NCBI GenBank assembly: GCA_023455425.1
Contig: JAEYCM010000047.1
Span: forward strand, 1 to 64,000
Source: Bacillota bacterium
GTDB taxonomy: Bacteria > Bacillota > Clostridia > Christensenellales > CAG-138
Reading direction: 5' to 3'
Length of the DNA stretch: 64,000 bases
Of this stretch, positions 61,046 through 64,000 are shown in pieces. The notes under the pieces are model-generated. The model was not told the origin of the DNA. It was given only the letters and a program-made list of their open reading frames with translations, and made no database searches. Positions within the stretch are counted from its first letter, which is position 1. Each line of letters opens with the position of its first letter. Both the position numbers and the translations under genes were made by a program.

Positions 61046-61060
61046 AGCTAACACCTCCAT

Positions 61061-62101
61061 TTAGAGTGTACGGGGACCTTCGCGCAGTTCGTCCGGATCC
61101 GGGTCGGGCACAGAGTCCGGGTCAATCACGGAAATTTCCGTCCCATCCACGCGCGCCACGGTATCCACGTACAGCGCGGTCTGGAACGCGGCGGAGTAGG
61201 GCGCAACAAGGCCTGCCGCAAGAGACAGCAGCACGGCAAAGAGCGCAAGCATTGCTTCAATATTCTGCCACAGAAGCAGCGCGGGCAGACACAAAACGCC
61301 TGAAATCACGCTTGTCACCAGCGTAAAGAGCAGCGTCGCGCCAAGGATGCGCCAGAAGCGCTTGACGGTAAGCTTGAATGCCCGGCCTACGGCGGAGAAC
61401 GCAAACTTTTTCTCGTGCGCCGCAACGGGGTAGACGAGCATCAGGAACACGCTCAGGCAGACGGAGATCAACAAGATCAATAGAACAAATACGCCCAATA
61501 TCAAGAAGAAGGACGCAGGAAGGCTCCCGGTTTCAAAATAGGGCATAAAGGCAAAGACGGAGGACAAAGCCCCGATCACGGCGATAATGGATATCAGGAT
61601 GGAGAGGACCATGCCGATGCCCAAATTCAATACATACTCGGAAAGGAACGTCGTATAGAAGCGCTTAAGGCCAATGGGCAGCGCGTAACGGAACAGCTGG
61701 CCCAGCGTCCCCGCGCGGCCTTCCATGCGTTCTTCCATTTCCAGGAAAACAGCGCCCCGGTACATGGGCGTGAGCAGAAAACCAAAAGCAAGGGAAAGCA
61801 GGGACAAAAGTCCCATTACGCCAAAGAGTGCGCCGACATCCTGTAACCCCATGTCGGGAGAGAAGGCGCTTAGCTGGCCGAACTGGGAAAAGTCATTCTG
61901 AATGTCCGCCCAAAGTCCCATGCGGCCATATAGCGCGAACTGCGGAAGCACGAGCAGCAGCGTGGGCAGGCTGACCAATAAGAGGGAGACCAGGAACATC
62001 TGCCAGAAACCGCGCTTGTAAAGCTGCCAGGCAATGCCGAATATCCCGCGCATGCGCAGCGGCGCGCGGGTAAGGGGCGGATAAGGCGTGATTGGATCCA
62101 T
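61061..62101 (-). CDS. Multi-pass membrane protein, tandem copy 2
   Basis: 346 residues, paralogue of the preceding gene (MDPITPYPPLTRAPLRMRG, ending VDGTEISVIDPDSVP). Same length, so the pair is a recent tandem duplication without gap. Six hydrophobic segments; no catalytic motif. Upstream AGGTACAGCT precedes ATG 62101. Confidence 0.7.
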   Translation of the reverse strand: MDPITPYPPLTRAPLRMRGIFGIAWQLYKRGFWQMFLVSLLLVSLPTLLLVLPQFALYGRMGLWADIQNDFSQFGQLSAFSPDMGLQDVGALFGVMGLLSLLSLAFGFLLTPMYRGAVFLEMEERMEGRAGTLGQLFRYALPIGLKRFYTTFLSEYVLNLGIGMVLSILISIIAVIGALSSVFAFMPYFETGSLPASFFLILGVFVLLILLISVCLSVFLMLVYPVAAHEKKFAFSAVGRAFKLTVKRFWRILGATLLFTLVTSVISGVLCLPALLLWQNIEAMLALFAVLLSLAAGLVAPYSAAFQTALYVDTVARVDGTEISVIDPDSVPDPDPDELREGPRTL

Positions 62102-62175
62102 AGCTGTACCTCTTTTCTTTTTAAAATAATATCGTACCCAATATGGTATGCAAACGTGTACGCGCTAAGAGCGCA

Positions 62176-63558
62176 TTATTTCCCCAGCAGTTCCTGTGCG
62201 ATGGCGGCGGCGGAACGGAAGGAAAGCGGGGAACCGCCGTTCACCCCGGCGGCGGCGGCATAATCGATACAGGCGTTCTGGATGCTGTCCACATCCACGT
62301 CCTTGCCTTCCCGGAGCAAAGTAAACTGGACAAGCTCAATGAATTCCTTCAATTGCGGGGGCGGCAGGCTGATACGCAGCGGGAAGAACGCGTCCTCCGC
62401 TTTTCTGGCCGCGGCGCAAACAAGAAGGTTTACTTCCGTCAAAAGCGCAAGGGAAAGCGCCGCGCGAAGCTTGGGCCAGGCGGCGTCCTGCGAATCAAAT
62501 TCATCCAGGAACAGCAGGAACTTTAGGGGTTGCTTCAATAGCTGCGGCAGCGCGCGCGCTAAGCCTCCCAAATGTCCGGGCGGGCAGTAGACGAGCCGAA
62601 GCTCGGGCAGCTCCCGCGCCAAGGAGAAGATCTGCGTGGTTTTGCCAGCGCCCGCGCCGCCGGTCAGTAAAAAGTTCTGCGCCTTTTCACCGCGCATAAA
62701 GCGGATGGCGTTGTGCATGGCCTGCTCGCGCTGGGCCTGGTAAAACGTGAACGCATCCTCTTCCGGCAAAAACTGGGCAGGCAGGCCGGAGAGCGTGCCG
62801 TCTTCCTCCACCAGGAACAGCCGGTACCGCGTAAACACGCCGTACCCGCAGGTCGCGGCGTAATTCCAAAGGTCGTCCAGCAGCAGCCCGCGGTCGGCCG
62901 AAGTATCCAGCCTTAAATAGAGTTCTTCCAAAGAGGGATCGGCGGCATATGGTTCCCTGTGCTCTTCCGTCTGGTAGCGCCAGCTGATAAAGTCGTTTTC
63001 ATCTATGGGCAGGGGAAGCGGCTCGGGCGCCGGGGCCGGGGCGGCCGCGGGCGCAGCCTGCGGCAGGGGGCGGCTGGTCGTACCTGCCCATACGGCGGAG
63101 GAAAGCACGCTGATATTGTCCTTCTGCTGTGTGCGGCGGGGATTGCGCTGTTCGCGCGCTTTTTCGCCGATCCACCGCTTGGCGATGACGCTGTTGAGGG
63201 AAAACAATACATCCATGTGCTTCAGGTCGGCGCGCATGGCGGTGGAGAGGGGCTCGTCCCACACACCGCGCGCGGCGGCGGCAGAAAACACATTTTCCCG
63301 CTCGGTCAGCACCCAAATTAAAAAGTCGCGGAACAGATCCCCGCTCACCCGGCGATAATTGCCGTGGATGAGCGCGGCGCAAAGCCCATGGTATTCCTTT
63401 GCTGCGGCAAGCGGATCGTTCTGCAACAGATGGGAGAGCATCGAGGCAAGGCACGCAAACGGCGGTTCCTCCAACGAATCCCGGAGCACCGTAAGGCGGT
63501 TAAGCGCGCCAAACAGCGTAAGGCAGCCTTCCTGGCAGGGCATATCCTTGAGCGACAT
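62176..63558 (-). CDS. DUF815-type P-loop ATPase
   Basis: 460 residues. N-terminal ~180 residues helical with an Ala/Pro-rich linker (PQAAPAAAPAPAPEPLP). Then NFLLTGGAGAGKTTQ (Walker A), FLLFLDEFDSQD (Walker B) and a C-terminal helical lid. The set is typical of DUF815/AAA ATPases of unknown role. GGGGGCTACTGC precedes ATG 63558. Confidence 0.82.
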   Translation of the reverse strand: MSLKDMPCQEGCLTLFGALNRLTVLRDSLEEPPFACLASMLSHLLQNDPLAAAKEYHGLCAALIHGNYRRVSGDLFRDFLIWVLTERENVFSAAAARGVWDEPLSTAMRADLKHMDVLFSLNSVIAKRWIGEKAREQRNPRRTQQKDNISVLSSAVWAGTTSRPLPQAAPAAAPAPAPEPLPLPIDENDFISWRYQTEEHREPYAADPSLEELYLRLDTSADRGLLLDDLWNYAATCGYGVFTRYRLFLVEEDGTLSGLPAQFLPEEDAFTFYQAQREQAMHNAIRFMRGEKAQNFLLTGGAGAGKTTQIFSLARELPELRLVYCPPGHLGGLARALPQLLKQPLKFLLFLDEFDSQDAAWPKLRAALSLALLTEVNLLVCAAARKAEDAFFPLRISLPPPQLKEFIELVQFTLLREGKDVDVDSIQNACIDYAAAAGVNGGSPLSFRSAAAIAQELLGK

Positions 63559-63576
63559 GCAGTAGCCCCCTTTGCT

Positions 63577-63730
63577 TACAGCAATTCCACTTATAAACCG
63601 GAAAGTTTAGCGGTTCTTTTCGTCTGCCGCAGCGTCGCCTTCCACTCGGCGTAGCGCTGCTACGCCTCATTCCGGTTCCTGGCGGCGCACGAAAATCTTT
63701 TGCTTCCTTTTTCTGGTTTATAAGTTCCAT
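63577..63730. repeat. MITE-like repeat, copy 2
   Basis: Homologous to 41169-41325. Ends ACTTATAAACCGGAAA and, read backwards, ACTTATAAACCAGAAA form a terminal inverted repeat of about 16 bases. It lies between two genes and has no coding capacity. Confidence 0.78.
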
Positions 63731-63823
63731 TGCTCGTTGGTTACAGTATAAAGCAATTGCGCAAAAATGGAAACGGACAAGCGATTTTTTTCACACTTGA
63801 TATATTTTATAAAAAAATATACC

Positions 63824-63852
63824 TTGACAGGCGAGGTATTGCATATTATGAT
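63824..63852 (+). promoter_or_regulatory. Promoter of the PadR gene
   Basis: TTGACA (63824-63829), 17-base spacer, TATGAT (63847-63852). AT-rich flanks (ATATTTTATAAAAAAATAT) may hold the PadR operator. Confidence 0.8.
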
Positions 63853-63889
63853 ATAACACGCAAGGAAAAAACAGGGAGGAGGCGTCAGA

Positions 63890-64000
63890 TTGTCTATTAC
63901 GGCGGATCTGATACGCGGCCATACGGATACCATCATACTCGCGCAGCTCCTTAACAAGGATAGCTACGGGTACGAGATCAATAAGGCCATACAGGAAAAA
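63890..64000 (+). CDS. PadR-family transcriptional regulator (partial, 3' cut)
   Basis: 37 residues visible from a TTG start: (M)SITADLIRGHTDTIILAQLLNKDSYGYEINKAIQEK. The pattern GHTDTIIL..L...DSYGYEI is the N-terminal winged-helix start of PadR. GGGAGGAGGCG precedes the TTG. Leaves the window. Confidence 0.88.
   Translation, partial: MSITADLIRGHTDTIILAQLLNKDSYGYEINKAIQEK

Noticed and set aside
1..64000. CRISPR arrays, tRNA, rRNA, intact insertion sequences or prophage
   Set aside because: No regularly spaced repeats, no cloverleaf or rRNA sequence, and no transposase, integrase or phage structural genes were recognised.

Overview
The window looks like chromosomal DNA of a moderately GC-rich Bacillota, probably class Clostridia (inferred from gene content; no rRNA or marker tree is available here). 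Supporting signs are T-box control of proS, an ANTAR-glutamine synthetase pair, DUF5711, DUF438 and DUF3793 genes, FtsH, PutP, and ParA/ParB with three perfect parS palindromes (TGTTTCACGTGAAACA). The parS sites put the window fairly close to the replication origin. I see no tRNA, rRNA, CRISPR array, intact transposase or prophage.

Layout. 0-9 kb: end of a metal P-type ATPase, a phosphodiesterase, a membrane-anchored C45/choloylglycine-type hydrolase, GrpB, then tyrS and proS transcribed divergently from back-to-back promoters. proS has a T-box with a CCC specifier. tyrS instead has what looks like a ribosome-mediated attenuator: a 29-codon leader ORF with four Tyr codons, three of them consecutive, ending just before a terminator. 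Two copies of an XRE-regulator/small-protein module (2.8-3.3 and 7.3-7.8 kb) sit around them. 9-18.4 kb: a decayed accessory region holding a DUF1848 gene and two 5' fragments of it, two versions (one broken, one intact) of an NlpC/P60 hydrolase plus lipoprotein unit, a frameshifted rmuC, and three direct copies of the guaA 3' end. The last point suggests integration events at guaA. 18.4-28.3 kb: guaA, TPR protein, ftsH, putP, parA-parB and the parS sites.

28.5-39.6 kb: a Vat-type acetyltransferase, queH, a two-gene ABC exporter/importer of YbtPQ type, an AraC regulator translationally close to a 48-residue membrane peptide, then DUF2325-DUF3793-flavodoxin and a DUF1858/DUF438-hemerythrin/cupin group. 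TTAG-N6-CTAA inverted repeats lie before the ABC genes and before DUF2325, and suggest a metal (iron) regulon. A separate ~50-bp conserved promoter element is shared by the flavodoxin and DUF1858 genes. 39.7-52.7 kb: metallohydrolase, lipoate ligase, a lipoprotein MecA-like PBP, LOG-family protein, acetyltransferase, a two-component system, and a cluster of small membrane proteins ending in a radical SAM enzyme.

52.8-64 kb, nearly all on the minus strand: CvpA, DUF5711, ANTAR regulator plus glutamine synthetase, a DnaA-box-rich intergenic region, DUF695/RraB protein, pepF, two tandem paralogous membrane proteins, a DUF815-type ATPase, and the start of a PadR regulator. Two noncoding repeat families recur: a multi-hairpin element (four copies) and a ~155-bp MITE-like element (two copies).
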